Origin: Undibacterium cyanobacteriorum
GTDB lineage: Bacteria; Pseudomonadota; Gammaproteobacteria; Burkholderiales; Burkholderiaceae_D
Direction of reading: 5' to 3'
Assembly (NCBI RefSeq): GCF_031326225.1
Contig: NZ_CP133720.1
Location: 620,001-684,000, forward strand
DNA: 64,000 nucleotides
The translations under genes were made by a program, and so were the position numbers. This document shows, one piece after another, positions 25,317 to 34,059 of the stretch. The notes under the pieces were generated by a model, which searched no databases, had not been told where the DNA came from, and saw nothing but the letters and a program-made list of their open reading frames with translations. Each line of letters begins with the position of its first letter. Position 1 is the first letter of the stretch.

Positions 25317-25624
25317 AAAAAGCGATTCAGTAACAGGATCATCGAGGATCAATTGGGGTAAAAAAGTATTTTCTTCATCAGCATCGAGACGCAAGAAGTG
25401 CTGTCAAATTTGCTGATTTAGTACAAGCCTACATCGTACCAATTGATGCGACAGTTAGCAAAAGAGGATTGAGTCCAAACGCGGATTTTCGCGGTTTTTC
25501 AGGATAAACGGCGCAAACTGTTGCGATCTATCGCATAGAGTGGGAATCGAGTAAAGCGAAACAGGCGGTGATAAGTCCACTTAATTTCCACGTGGAAAAT
25601 ATTTGTGCGTTAGGAGTACGGTTC
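25317..25624. other. Intergenic region upstream of minC with a palindrome
   Basis: No gene was seen in these 308 bases. The minC promoter should lie here on the minus strand but was not identified with confidence. The one notable structure is the perfect 14-base palindrome at 25585-25598, listed separately. Confidence 0.45.
25585..25598. promoter_or_regulatory. Perfect palindrome TTTCCACGTGGAAA (parS-like core)
   Basis: The 14-base palindrome shares the CCACGTG core and outer T-rich arms with ParB-binding parS sites (TGTTTCACGTGAAACA; a known variant half is TGTTCCAC). It matches 5 to 6 of 8 positions per half-site, so it is not canonical. It could equally be an ordinary operator for a dimeric regulator. 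Confidence 0.4.
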
Positions 25625-25930
25625 TCAGCCCTTCAGCGAAATCGGTTTGTAGTCCAGTTTGACTTCGCTGTCGCTGGCACGACGTCCAGCGGTCTGGCGA
25701 CGCCCCTGCGTTTTGCGCGTGTTCAAAAACGTCGCTTGCTGTTTTTCGCGACGGTCGTTACCACGACGATCGGGTGTCTTGCGTCGTTCTACGAAGCTAT
25801 CCGCGCTCGCAGCGTTGTTGGTGGCGCTCGTCACCTTCGATTGTTGGATGCCATTTGCCGTACGCGAGCCGAGTGCTCCCGTATTGGGCTGCTGGTAATC
25901 AAAGATGCGAAAAATTTGTAATGGACTCAT
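25625..25930 (-). CDS. Arginine-rich mini-protein, paralogue A
   Basis: This 101-residue protein is not recognised. It has a short N-terminus (MSPLQIFRIFDY), a Ser/Ala/Asn linker, and then a block with repeated RR pairs: FVERRKTPDRRGNDRREKQ followed by LNTRKTQGRRQTAGRRASD. The same layout is found in the next gene, 190 bases upstream on the same strand, so the two are tandem paralogues. Spaced RR pairs of this kind are reminiscent of basic, nucleotide- or acidic-surface-binding tails. Function and localisation are unknown. Confidence 0.7.
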   Translation of the reverse strand: MSPLQIFRIFDYQQPNTGALGSRTANGIQQSKVTSATNNAASADSFVERRKTPDRRGNDRREKQQATFLNTRKTQGRRQTAGRRASDSEVKLDYKPISLKG

Positions 25931-26119
25931 GGCCTTGCAAAGTAAAATCTGACCAAGCGATTACGACAGGATTGTCCTTAACTTTATGCTTCTTTGCGGC
26001 AACTTCGCTAAATTCTTCTTAAAATCCTTTAAAACTTTTTCATGGGAAATGAATCCGATGCTACACGGAAATATTTTGATGTGGACGGCTGGGGCGGCAA
26101 TCTCCTGTTGAGAAATTAC

Positions 26120-26383
26120 TTAGAAATTTTGTCCCACTTGTTCGTCGGTTGCGCGGCGACCAAAACTTCGACGACGGCCATTGTTCGTTCGCGTATCCAA
26201 ATATGGATGGCAATTGACTTTGCGACGTTCGGCGATGCGGCGATCAGGCGTCTTACGTCGTTCGACGAATACCGGCGGTTTTTCTGGAGTTGCCGCTGCA
26301 GTGCTATTTGACGAACTCACGACACTCTGTTTGGCGTGACCAGAGAAGAGAGTGAAGAGTTGAGAGATACGAGGCATTACCAT
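26120..26383 (-). CDS. Arginine-rich mini-protein, paralogue B
   Basis: This protein of 87 residues is paralogous to the gene at 25625. The shared core is FVERRKTPDRR, a spaced ERR, a segment LDTRTNNGRRRSFGRRATD, and a short acidic end. The N-terminus (MPRISQLFTLFSG from the second ATG) parallels MSPLQIFRIFDY of the paralogue. I start at 26383, where AAAGG lies 8 bases upstream; a GTG at 26392 and an ATG at 26377 are alternatives. Conservation of the block between the two copies argues that both are real genes. Confidence 0.7.
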   Translation of the reverse strand: MVMPRISQLFTLFSGHAKQSVVSSSNSTAAATPEKPPVFVERRKTPDRRIAERRKVNCHPYLDTRTNNGRRRSFGRRATDEQVGQNF

Positions 26384-26550
26384 CGTCGTCACCTTTGGGA
26401 ATACGAGAGCTGTGAAGAAAGATGTTCTGTGTGTTTGCAGAAATCGTGCCAGCTAAGAATTTCCCTAATTCGGCGTAAAAAGTGCTTCACTTGAGCACTT
26501 AACATGTAAATTTACAGACAATTTTTCGTGTAACGCAGAGGCGTAATAAC

Positions 26551-26582
26551 AAAAAAGCGAGTAGTTTTAGCTACTCGCTTTT
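26551..26582 (-). terminator. Terminator of the dacA-side lip operon
   Basis: A perfect 8-base stem, GCGAGTAG and CTACTCGC (26557-26564 and 26571-26578), is flanked by six A on one side and four T on the other, so it could work in both directions. It lies about 100 bases past lipA. Confidence 0.82.
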
Positions 26583-26679
26583 CGTCTATCTTCGATGGGC
26601 CAGAAAAACTAGATTTTTTGCCTTGCTTTTTATTTCAGAGGCTCTGGCTATGCTGATCGTGGGCTCTTGGTGATCTGTT

Positions 26680-27660
26680 TTAGTGATCAGTTTCAACGCC
26701 GTGTGCTTGTTGGTCCGCATGGTAACTGGAGCGAACCATCGCGCCGACTGCAGCGTGTTTAAAGCCCATCTCGTAGGCTTCTTCCTCGAACATTTTGAAA
26801 ACGTCAGGATGGACATAGCGGCGCACTGGGAGGTGATGACCACTCGGTGCAAGATATTGGCCGATGGTCAGCATATCGACATTGTGAGCGCGCATGTCAC
26901 GCATGACTTGCAAGATTTCCTCATCGGTTTCGCCGAGACCAACCATGATGCCAGATTTGGTCGGCACGTCTGGATGTTGTTCTTTGAAGCGCTTCAACAG
27001 ATTGAGTGAATATTCGTAGTCAGAGCCAGGGCGTGCTTCTTTGTACAGACGCGGTGCGGTTTCCAAATTATGATTCATGACATCGGGTGGCGCCATATTC
27101 AGAATTTCCAAGGCACGATCCATGCGACCACGGAAATCAGGCGTCAAGATTTCAATGCGTGTGCTTGGTGATAATTCACGAATCTTACGAATACATTCGG
27201 CAAAGTGCGCTGCGCCACCGTCGCGCAAATCATCACGATCAACTGAAGTAATCACGACATAACTGAGTCGTAGTTCGGCGATGGTTTTCGCCAAGTTCAG
27301 CGGTTCGTTTTCGTCAAGAGGATCAGGGCGACCATGACCAACATCGCAGAATGGGCAACGGCGGGTGCACTTGTCACCCATGATCATGAAGGTCGCGGTG
27401 CCTTTGCCGAAGCACTCGCCGATATTCGGGCAGGTTGCCTCTTCACAAACCGTCACCAAATTATTCGAACGCAGGATATTTTTAATTTCGTAAAAGCGTG
27501 TGGTTGGCGAACCCGCTTTGACGCGAATCCAATCTGGTTTTGGCAAACGTTCAGCAGGTACGATCTTGATTGGAATGCGAGAAGTTTTACTCGCACCTTT
27601 TTGTTTCTCTGTTGGATCGTAGTTGCTGTTGTCAGCGGTGTTGGTGATGTCGTTCGTCAT
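26680..27660 (-). CDS. lipA: Lipoyl synthase
   Basis: This radical SAM enzyme inserts two sulphurs into protein-bound octanoate to form lipoate, the cofactor of pyruvate and 2-oxoglutarate dehydrogenases and glycine cleavage. The auxiliary cluster motif (Cys72, Cys77, Cys83 in [13 protein letters not shown]) and the radical SAM motif (Cys98, Cys102, Cys105 in CTRRCPFC) are both intact, as is the C-terminal RSSYHAD. At 326 residues it is full length. It begins 6 bases after lipB, so they are one message. Confidence 0.98.
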   Translation of the reverse strand: MTNDITNTADNSNYDPTEKQKGASKTSRIPIKIVPAERLPKPDWIRVKAGSPTTRFYEIKNILRSNNLVTVCEEATCPNIGECFGKGTATFMIMGDKCTRRCPFCDVGHGRPDPLDENEPLNLAKTIAELRLSYVVITSVDRDDLRDGGAAHFAECIRKIRELSPSTRIEILTPDFRGRMDRALEILNMAPPDVMNHNLETAPRLYKEARPGSDYEYSLNLLKRFKEQHPDVPTKSGIMVGLGETDEEILQVMRDMRAHNVDMLTIGQYLAPSGHHLPVRRYVHPDVFKMFEEEAYEMGFKHAAVGAMVRSSYHADQQAHGVETDH

Positions 27661-27666
27661 GATGGA

Positions 27667-28401
27667 TTACAAATTTGTGCTAGATGTTAGGGATGTCACG
27701 CTAAATAATTCACTTAATCGCCGCGCTAAATTTTGCTGTACTTCGGCCAAGCTTGCGGTGACCCCTTGGCTTAACATATCGACGGTTAATAGACCTTGAT
27801 AACCGCAGGGATTGATCCACGAAAATGGTGCCAGATCCATCGTCACGTTTAATGAGACACCGTGGTAGGTACAGCCATTCGCTCTGACTTTCAGGCCAAG
27901 TGCGGCAATTTTCGCACCTTCTTGTGGACCAGCCTCTAAGTAGATCCCAGGGGCGCCTTCGATACGTTTTCCAGCGATATTATACGCCTGTAGGGTGTCA
28001 ATCACCGCTTGTTCGATCTTGTAGACGAATTCACGGGCGAATAATCGACCTTTGGTATGACGTCGACGTAAGTCAATCAGCAGGTAAATCACGACTTGGC
28101 CCGGACCATGATAAGTTACCTCGCCGCCACGATCAGTTTGGATCACTGGAATATCATGCGGCGCCAGTACGTGGGAACGGTCAGCGCCCAAGCCTAAGGT
28201 AAATACAGGCGGATGCTCGACGATCCACAGCTCGTCCGCTGTTTCAGCGTCGCGCGCATCAGTAAAGGCGCGCATCGCATCGAAGCTGCTTTGATAGTCT
28301 TCTTGACCGCGATAACGAATGAGGATGTCGGATTCCACTGTGTGCTTACTGAAGATTTTTAAACTGAAACTGTGTTGTTCTGGGTGGGCTTGATCGCTCA
28401 T
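27667..28401 (-). CDS. lipB: Octanoyl-[ACP]:protein octanoyltransferase
   Basis: LipB moves octanoate from acyl carrier protein to the lipoyl domains that LipA then converts. Conserved elements are [19 protein letters not shown], the catalytic Lys171 ([15 protein letters not shown]) and catalytic Cys199 (WINPCGYQG). The 244-residue protein starts at 28401, reading MSDQAHPEQ; a longer frame to 28527 overlaps the upstream gene and is unlikely. It sits between a 77-residue unknown gene and lipA. Confidence 0.96.
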   Translation of the reverse strand: MSDQAHPEQHSFSLKIFSKHTVESDILIRYRGQEDYQSSFDAMRAFTDARDAETADELWIVEHPPVFTLGLGADRSHVLAPHDIPVIQTDRGGEVTYHGPGQVVIYLLIDLRRRHTKGRLFAREFVYKIEQAVIDTLQAYNIAGKRIEGAPGIYLEAGPQEGAKIAALGLKVRANGCTYHGVSLNVTMDLAPFSWINPCGYQGLLTVDMLSQGVTASLAEVQQNLARRLSELFSVTSLTSSTNL

Positions 28402-28418
28402 GCGCGACCAAGCACTGT

Positions 28419-28652
28419 TTAGCCAAGCCGTTTTACCGTCACCCGTTGAATATAAAACTGACCGTCTATGACCTTGCGAAAAGGAATGCCATCGACGATA
28501 AATCCAGGGCCTCCATGTCGAATCCACTGCTGCGCTAGTGCATCAAAATCTTTCACGTCGAGGCCCAACATATTCGACATAATCACAAAGCGTGCCTCGG
28601 GTTTTTGCCGCACTACGATCGCCTGTAGTTTTTCCGTGATCTGAGAATTCAT
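28419..28652 (-). CDS. Unknown 77-residue protein of the lip operon
   Basis: I do not recognise it. It has a helical N-terminus ([20 protein letters not shown]), a central segment [20 protein letters not shown] and a beta-rich basic end ([14 protein letters not shown]). It lies 17 bases before lipB on the same strand. DUF493 lies 222 bases upstream, so it occupies a slot inside the usual dacA-DUF493-lipB-lipA order. The compact size and tight spacing support a real gene. The ATG at 28652 has only a weak ribosome binding site. Confidence 0.65.
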   Translation of the reverse strand: MNSQITEKLQAIVVRQKPEARFVIMSNMLGLDVKDFDALAQQWIRHGGPGFIVDGIPFRKVIDGQFYIQRVTVKRLG

Positions 28653-28874
28653 AAAGTCTTTAAGCAAAACACGAAGAAGTCATCGTCCGTCATTTTATAC
28701 CGATGGTAAGGCTCGCCATTGTCCACGATCTTGTACGACTTGAGTCCATCATTCTACGCAAAACTGTTTTGTTTGACGTTGATCTAGATGAAGTCTCGGT
28801 TGCTCAATGATTGACTGTTCTATGCACGATCTTTCGCTGAGCCTAAAGCATCAATAGGGAGTGGAGCCGTAGTC

Positions 28875-29150
28875 TTATAAGACCATTTTTACCATAGGAT
28901 GAGACGATAAATCGCGATAGAGGTTATCGAGCTGTTCTCTATGAATGGCGCGTATCGTCACCGTCAAAGCCAAGTAATTGCCTTTGCTGGAAGGGCGCAT
29001 TTCCATTTTTCCTGCATGGAACGTGGGGTCGTGAATCATGACGACCTCTACAATAGTTTGGGCAAAAGCCTCTTGCATGATACCCATTACTTTGATGGGA
29101 AAGTCGCAGGGATATTCAATCAGGCTTTCTTCTGGAGAAATTGGACGCAT
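28875..29150 (-). CDS. DUF493 (YbeD-like) protein
   Basis: This is a 91-residue ferredoxin-like-fold protein of the YbeD/DUF493 family, seen from YPCDFPIKVMG at the N-terminus, KGNYLALTVTIRA in the middle and LSSHPMVKMVL at the end. The family is small, cytoplasmic, resembles regulatory ACT-like domains and has no firmly established role. Its place between dacA and lipB is conserved in many proteobacteria, including E. coli, which supports the call. Confidence 0.92.
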   Translation of the reverse strand: MRPISPEESLIEYPCDFPIKVMGIMQEAFAQTIVEVVMIHDPTFHAGKMEMRPSSKGNYLALTVTIRAIHREQLDNLYRDLSSHPMVKMVL

Positions 29151-29565
29151 AGTTCTGTTCTTTAAAATCGGGCTTCAATGTGTGCAGCTACTCAGCCCCT
29201 AATCGAAGTGTTGACGCCTTTAGTTCAGGCCATTCACCACGGTGCTTACCGTATCAAGAACCTTAGGTAAAGCGCGCATGTTGGGGCTTTATCGCACAAC
29301 GCAGTATCGAGGAAGATCTGATCGCTGCATCGATTCGGTGATAAAGATAGGGCTGGAAGCGGGGGAAACAAGGCGATAGTTTAGCATTTTGCGCTCGTAA
29401 GCGCTTGATTTGATGGAGTTTGCAAGTCCTTGTTTGTGCAAATTGCAATTCAAATTAATACATTTCAAACTTTTCTTGCGAGATCGCTTTGGGGATCGCC
29501 GATTGTATGTATAGTTTGTCTAGAAGCCAACTCGTGCGGTGAACTTGTAAGCATGAGGAGTGCCG
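29151..29565. other. Gap between DUF493 and the dacA terminator
   Basis: About 415 bases hold no recognised gene, although in some relatives a D-amino-acid aminotransferase lies in this slot. The promoter for DUF493-lipB-lipA should be here on the minus strand. I see no tRNA-like fold or repeat. Short frames in it lack ribosome binding sites. Confidence 0.4.
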
Positions 29566-29607
29566 AAAAAAAAGCTTCGTCAGCGGGTGTCGCTGCGAAG
29601 CTTTTTT
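29566..29607 (-). terminator. Terminator after dacA
   Basis: The arms GCTTCG-T-CAGCG and CGCTGCGAAGC pair over 11 bases (one bulge) around GGTGT and are flanked by eight A on the left and six T on the right. It is strong in both directions and lies about 90 bases past dacA. Confidence 0.9.
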
Positions 29608-29695
29608 CTTTGAGTCGGTGTTCAGCGAAGGATGTTTAGCGCTTATCACTTAATGCAGTTTGCGCCAATGAATCACCCAGCGAGGTGCCGAATCC

Positions 29696-30862
29696 TTATT
29701 TAAACAAGAGTCGGATGGAATCCCAAGCGCGGCCGAAAATGCTGGCTTGGTTGACTTGTTCCAAGGCCACAATCGGAAACTCGGCAACCGGTTTGCCATC
29801 TAACATCATCTTCATGGTACCGATTTTTGCGTTCTTCTCGATGGGAGCAACTAATGGATCTTTGCGTTCGATCGCTGGTTTCAAACGCGCTGCGCTACCC
29901 TTGGGGAGCGTGACATACAAATCTTGTGTGAAGCCGATTTTCACTTTTCCTTGATTGCCTTTCCAAACTTCAGGACTATCGACTGCTTGATCTTTACCAT
30001 ACAGTTTGACAGTGTCGAAGTTCAAGAAGCCCCAGTTCAATAATTTCAAACTTTCTTGGGCACGGACTTGGTCGCTTTCGGTGCCAGTCACGACCGAAAT
30101 TAAACGGCGTTGCCCTGAACCATTCGGGCGCAGTGCAGAAGCGATCAAGCAATATTTAGCCGACTCAGTGTGGCCTGTTTTCATGCCGTCGACAGTTGGG
30201 TCCAACCACAGCAAACGGTTGCGATTTGCTTGTGTGATCTTGTTGTAAGTAAAACTCTTGGTCGAGTAGTAGGTCTTATAAAATTCTGGATGATCAGCAA
30301 TCAAGCGTGAGGCGAGTATGGCCAAATCACTGGCGGTGGAGAAGTTGTCTGGACTTGGCAAACCATGTGAATTGGCGTAACGAGTTGCTTTCATACCGAT
30401 GCGCGCAGCTTCGCGATTCATTTGAACGACGAAAGCGTCTTCACTGCCAGCGACTGCTTCCGCTAAAGCAACCGATGCATCGTTACCCGATTGGACGATC
30501 AATCCATATAACAAATCATTGATGCTGACCGGTGTGGCTGGGTCAATAAACATTTTAGAACTGCTGGCATCGACTTTCCATGCGCGTGTGGAAACTGTCA
30601 CTTGTTGCGCTAAATCGAGGCGCTTTTCTTTGAGTGCATTGAAGACCAAATAGGCCGTCATGATTTTTGTCAACGAAGCGGGCTCGATGCGGAGATCTGG
30701 ATTGTCGGAATCGATCACCTGTCCACTAGTGGCATCGAGTAAGACCCAAGACTTAGCGGCAATGATAGGTTTAGGAAGGCTTTGTGCTTGTGCTGTGAGG
30801 CTGCTCAAAGCTAGCGTAGCGGTCGTGAAGGCGACTACGAGACTGGAGAGGAATTTTTTCAT
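29696..30862 (-). CDS. dacA: D-alanyl-D-alanine carboxypeptidase (PBP5/6 family)
   Basis: This low-molecular-weight penicillin-binding protein trims the terminal D-Ala from peptidoglycan stem peptides in the periplasm. A signal peptide ends near LTAQAQS. The active-site motifs are in place: Ser63-x-x-Lys66 (SLTKIMT), Ser125-Gly-Asn127 and Lys228-Thr-Gly (MKTGHTESA). The C-terminus ends in an amphipathic stretch (SIFGRAWDSIRLLFK) that anchors the protein to the inner membrane. At 388 residues it is full length. It heads the region containing DUF493, lipB and lipA but has its own terminator. Confidence 0.97.
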   Translation of the reverse strand: MKKFLSSLVVAFTTATLALSSLTAQAQSLPKPIIAAKSWVLLDATSGQVIDSDNPDLRIEPASLTKIMTAYLVFNALKEKRLDLAQQVTVSTRAWKVDASSSKMFIDPATPVSINDLLYGLIVQSGNDASVALAEAVAGSEDAFVVQMNREAARIGMKATRYANSHGLPSPDNFSTASDLAILASRLIADHPEFYKTYYSTKSFTYNKITQANRNRLLWLDPTVDGMKTGHTESAKYCLIASALRPNGSGQRRLISVVTGTESDQVRAQESLKLLNWGFLNFDTVKLYGKDQAVDSPEVWKGNQGKVKIGFTQDLYVTLPKGSAARLKPAIERKDPLVAPIEKNAKIGTMKMMLDGKPVAEFPIVALEQVNQASIFGRAWDSIRLLFK

Positions 30863-30965
30863 CGTGGGTAAAGCTGAGGTTAGAAATAAAAGGTTCGAAA
30901 GACGAATGATATTGCGAAATGACTTTGAACGACCATTTCAAAAGTGCGCAAATGGTGGCGCGCTA

Positions 30966-31598
30966 TCAATTCCACAAGTCGCTGATGATTTTTTTAATGT
31001 GCGGTAATCGCTTATGGAAAAAGTGATCTGCGCCCGGAATCACGACCACAGGAATATCTTGCGGACGTAGCCATTCAAAAACCGCTTGCAGTGGAATCGT
31101 GTCATCCAATTCACCATGAATCAAGATGGTGTCGGCAGGAATGTCCGGCATGGGCCATTTGCCAGCGGCAGCACCAACTAATACTAGTCGTTCGACCGCT
31201 ATTCCGGCTGCGCTCAGACGTTGGTTGAGGCGCGATTGCACATAGGTACCAAAAGAAAATCCACTGAGTACCAAAGGCAGGTTGGGATATTCTTGACGCA
31301 TATGTTTGAGCAGCACCTCCATGTCATCCGTCTCGCCAATCCCGGCATCGTGCACACCCTCTGACTGACCGACGCCCCGGAAATTCATCCGCACCGTCAC
31401 ATATCCGAGACTGACAAAGGTACGCGCTAGGGTTTGCGCCACTTTGTTATCCATCGTTCCCCCAAATAAAGGGTGCGGATGCGCCACTAGGGCGAGCCCG
31501 CGTGCTTGGGGAAAAAGTTCAGCATCTGGCGAATTGACGGCACATTGCAATTGTCCAACGGGGCCGGGAATTAGGAAATTTTTGGTTTGAACATTCAT
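30966..31598 (-). CDS. Alpha/beta hydrolase (small dienelactone-hydrolase-like type)
   Basis: This is a cytoplasmic hydrolase of 210 residues with a complete alpha/beta catalytic set: nucleophile Ser115 in GFSFG, an acid in GELDD near residue 165, and a His in GADHFFH near 194. The HPHPLFGGTMDNKV segment with adjacent FRGVGQSEG is typical of a widespread bacterial family often annotated as hydrolases of the CocE/NonD or dienelactone type. The substrate is unknown. It is followed upstream on the same strand by a ferredoxin-like gene; 53 bases separate them. Confidence 0.88.
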   Translation of the reverse strand: MNVQTKNFLIPGPVGQLQCAVNSPDAELFPQARGLALVAHPHPLFGGTMDNKVAQTLARTFVSLGYVTVRMNFRGVGQSEGVHDAGIGETDDMEVLLKHMRQEYPNLPLVLSGFSFGTYVQSRLNQRLSAAGIAVERLVLVGAAAGKWPMPDIPADTILIHGELDDTIPLQAVFEWLRPQDIPVVVIPGADHFFHKRLPHIKKIISDLWN

Positions 31599-31651
31599 AG
31601 TAAGCTTCAGGCAAGTTCGGTAAGGTCCTAAAGTATTGCTTTGGTTGGCAA

Positions 31652-31969
31652 TCAGACTTTGAGACGCTCCACGATGCCACCACCGAGTAAGTCGACATCG
31701 ATAATTTCGTCAATATCAGATTGGTCGACAAAGGTGTACCAAGTGCCTTGTGGGTAGACCACCAAGACAGGACCTTGGTCGCAACGGTCAAGACATCCGG
31801 CTTTATTGATACGAACTTTACCTTCGCCATTTTGATCGAGCTGTTTAATACGACGCTTGGCATGCTCCTGCGCAGCTTGCGCGCCTCGATCGGCGCAGCA
31901 GGGACGACCATCATCGCGTTCGTTCATACAGAAAAATACGTGCTTTTTATAGTAGAGGGAGTCAGACAT
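31652..31969 (-). CDS. Thioredoxin-like [2Fe-2S] ferredoxin
   Basis: This is a small electron-transfer protein of 105 residues. The cluster ligands are expected to be Cys14, Cys24 or Cys25, Cys59 and Cys63 (FFCMNERDDGRPCCADRG and AGCLDRCDQGP). This C-x(8-10)-C...C-x3-C spacing is that of the thioredoxin-like ferredoxins related to the NuoE domain. The start at 31969, reading MSDSLYYKKH, fits the family; a longer frame reaches 32026. It probably shares a message with the downstream hydrolase. Its redox partner is not apparent. Confidence 0.9.
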   Translation of the reverse strand: MSDSLYYKKHVFFCMNERDDGRPCCADRGAQAAQEHAKRRIKQLDQNGEGKVRINKAGCLDRCDQGPVLVVYPQGTWYTFVDQSDIDEIIDVDLLGGGIVERLKV

Positions 31970-32339
31970 GGCGATGATTTTCTTGAGATGTATATCAACG
32001 TTATTTACGTACAAAAATAGGTACACATGTGGACGATTTCAGAACAGACGAAGAAGCAAGGTAACAACCCAATTATGCTTTGTCTTCCTTCGGCGCTAAC
32101 GTCAACTCATGCGAAACGCGCTATGATACAACGATTGAAGTGAGCCTGTGGCGCTGCCTAGTCGGGATACTGCATGAAATCATTGATAAAACTATCGATA
32201 CTGTCTGAGGCTTGATGTGTCGAGACGAATGCTGTTTGAGTGTGTTGATTTTAAGACTTGTTTTGTTGATAAATGTAATACGCTTTAAAATTCGAGCGAT
32301 GACATTAAACCAAAGATGTAAGGATAAAAAAGGGGGGGT
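31970..32339. other. Divergent intergenic region
   Basis: This 370-base space separates the minus-strand ferredoxin gene from the plus-strand lipoprotein gene and must carry promoters for both. I see no gene. The right end consists of six A and seven G directly before the lipoprotein ATG. Confidence 0.45.
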
Positions 32340-32636
32340 ATGGTTAAGCAAAAAAGTAGAGCATGGCAAATTCTGATTGGGGTATGCGTCCTATCGACTC
32401 TGCTCGCCTGCAAACGTCATTCCGAACCCGTGAAATTTGCGTCGGAAGCTGAAGCAACGGCCGCATCCGCAGCAAGCAAAGCGGCATCAGCCGAACAAGC
32501 GATAGTCAAGATTGCTGAACAATCCCGGCAAGCCATGGAAGATGCGAAGAAGATTGAAGAAGAGCTCAAACAGGCCGCTGAAAAACGCCAGAAAGCCTTA
32601 GATGCGCAGGAGAAGGCGATTGAGGAAGCTAAGTGA
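32340..32636 (+). CDS. Small coiled-coil lipoprotein
   Basis: The protein is 98 residues. A signal peptide ends in a lipobox STLLAC, and the mature chain is almost entirely a charged, Ala-rich helix (heptad-like runs of Ala, Glu and Lys from about residue 35). It looks like a rod anchored in the outer membrane, in the manner of Lpp-type or spacer lipoproteins, but it shows no clear homology to Lpp. It is the only plus-strand gene between 10 and 42 kb. A seven-G run, GGGGGGGT, serves as the likely ribosome binding site. Confidence 0.8.
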   Translation: MVKQKSRAWQILIGVCVLSTLLACKRHSEPVKFASEAEATAASAASKAASAEQAIVKIAEQSRQAMEDAKKIEEELKQAAEKRQKALDAQEKAIEEAK

Positions 32637-32754
32637 AACACTCACTGAAAGCGCTAGCTGAAGAATGCACTGCCAGAGGCGAGTTGAAGGGACGCATTGC
32701 GATTGCATACGTTGCATTCTAGAGCGCTGCGTTGCAGCCTTTGCCGTGTTTCAA

Positions 32755-33093
32755 TTAAGCGCTGCTTTTCTTCTTCGTGGTTTTCGGTTTCTTGGGCGGA
32801 AAGAGATGTGCAGCGGCGCGAATCAGCGCGCCAAGTTGCTGTGGATTGTCGAGTTCATCGCTTAGCAAGAGGTAATTCTTCGCGCCCGGATAAGGCGGAG
32901 CCTCAAGCACATGTTCAAGCATGGCACGTAACTGTGGATGCGGCTTCAAATAAAATTGATTGTCACATAAGAAGGCAACTACCACCTCGTTGTGATACAG
33001 CGCGTACTCGCCAAACATTTTCTTGAAGCGCATATTCCCCAAGAACGCGGTTTGATCCATGACGAACTCTAGAAAACTAGTATCGGTTGCCAT
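32755..33093 (-). CDS. TfoX N-terminal-domain protein
   Basis: The protein is 112 residues and corresponds to the N-terminal domain of TfoX/Sxy (FVMDQTAFLGNMRFKKMFGEYALYHNEVVVAFLCDNQFYLKP). Full TfoX activates competence with CRP in gammaproteobacteria; single-domain versions are widespread and of unknown role. The C-terminus is a Lys-rich tail (PPKKPKTTKKKSSA). It starts 12 bases after the esterase gene, at the end of a long minus-strand run. Confidence 0.9.
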   Translation of the reverse strand: MATDTSFLEFVMDQTAFLGNMRFKKMFGEYALYHNEVVVAFLCDNQFYLKPHPQLRAMLEHVLEAPPYPGAKNYLLLSDELDNPQQLGALIRAAAHLFPPKKPKTTKKKSSA

Positions 33094-33105
33094 TGCTTTT
33101 CTCCT

Positions 33106-34059
33106 TTACTTGAGGAGGAAGGTGAGCGGCTCTGCAAGGCGCGCCCGCCATTCACGTTCATTGTGATCAGTCCCTGGGAAATAGCGCGTCTGCCAGTCCA
33201 TACCTGAGCGATATCCTTTGGCGCGCATGATTTCATCGACTGCTTGTTGATGCGAGCCATACAGGGCATCTAAACCTTGATCGCCATGATCGAAGTAAAT
33301 ACGATGCTGGCCCGCTGTGGGTAAATGCTGGGTCAACCAATCGCGATAAGTCTGCGCCACACGGGCTAAGATTTCATGCTGCGGCGGTGTCGTGAGTTCA
33401 GGGTTGGTGGCGATGATCCAATGGATCGACAAACACGCGGCGCCACCAAAAGTTTGCGGATAGTTCGCCAGTGCATACAGCGAGATCAAGCCACCCATGC
33501 TGGAACCCATGAGGAATCGATGCGACGCGTCTCTTTTGGTTGGAAAGTGTTGATCGATATACGGCACGAGTTCTTCGGCAAGGAAGCGAATGTATGCGTC
33601 GGATTGCGGGCTGGTTTTCCCCGCACTTCCGGGGCGTGGTATGCGCGCTTGCAATTCGGGCGGGAGTGTTTCGATCGGCGCCTGCGGACCATATTCACGA
33701 GAGCGGTCTTGTTGACCATTCCAAATGGCGATCACGATGCAGTTTTGAATCGCTCCTTTGCGATGGAGTGCAACGATATGTTTGTCAACACCCCAAGCGC
33801 CATAGGCAAACGAGTCCGCTGGTTCAAAGAGATTTTGACCATCATGCATATACAGAGTGGCGTGGCTCTGCTTTTCGTCATAGTCCGGTGGCAACCAAAT
33901 GCGCACTTTGCGTGGCTTTATCGATTGACTGGGAAACGCCTCAATATCGATGAAGCGCCCTCCCGTTTGAGCGTGGACCGAGGTGCTCAACAAGGGCGTG
34001 AGCAACGCAAGACTGGCGAGAGTACACCCTTGTTGCAAGAAATGACGTCGAGGGTTCAT
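33106..34059 (-). CDS. Tat-exported esterase (putative esterase family)
   Basis: This is an esterase-D/feruloyl-esterase-like alpha/beta hydrolase of 317 residues. The N-terminus NPRRHFLQQG followed by a hydrophobic core ending SVHAQ is a twin-arginine signal, so the enzyme should be exported folded. The nucleophile is Ser187 in MGSSMGG. Upstream YMHDGQNLF and later GTDHNEREW match related IroE/enterochelin-esterase-type proteins. Its start overlaps the end of nhaA by four bases (ATGA), so translation is coupled. The substrate is not known. Confidence 0.9.
   Translation of the reverse strand: MNPRRHFLQQGCTLASLALLTPLLSTSVHAQTGGRFIDIEAFPSQSIKPRKVRIWLPPDYDEKQSHATLYMHDGQNLFEPADSFAYGAWGVDKHIVALHRKGAIQNCIVIAIWNGQQDRSREYGPQAPIETLPPELQARIPRPGSAGKTSPQSDAYIRFLAEELVPYIDQHFPTKRDASHRFLMGSSMGGLISLYALANYPQTFGGAACLSIHWIIATNPELTTPPQHEILARVAQTYRDWLTQHLPTAGQHRIYFDHGDQGLDALYGSHQQAVDEIMRAKGYRSGMDWQTRYFPGTDHNEREWRARLAEPLTFLLK

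Noticed and set aside
26042..26311. Plus-strand frame of 89 codons
   Set aside because: It is largely antisense to the RR-rich mini-protein gene, which has better evidence (paralogue and ribosome binding site).
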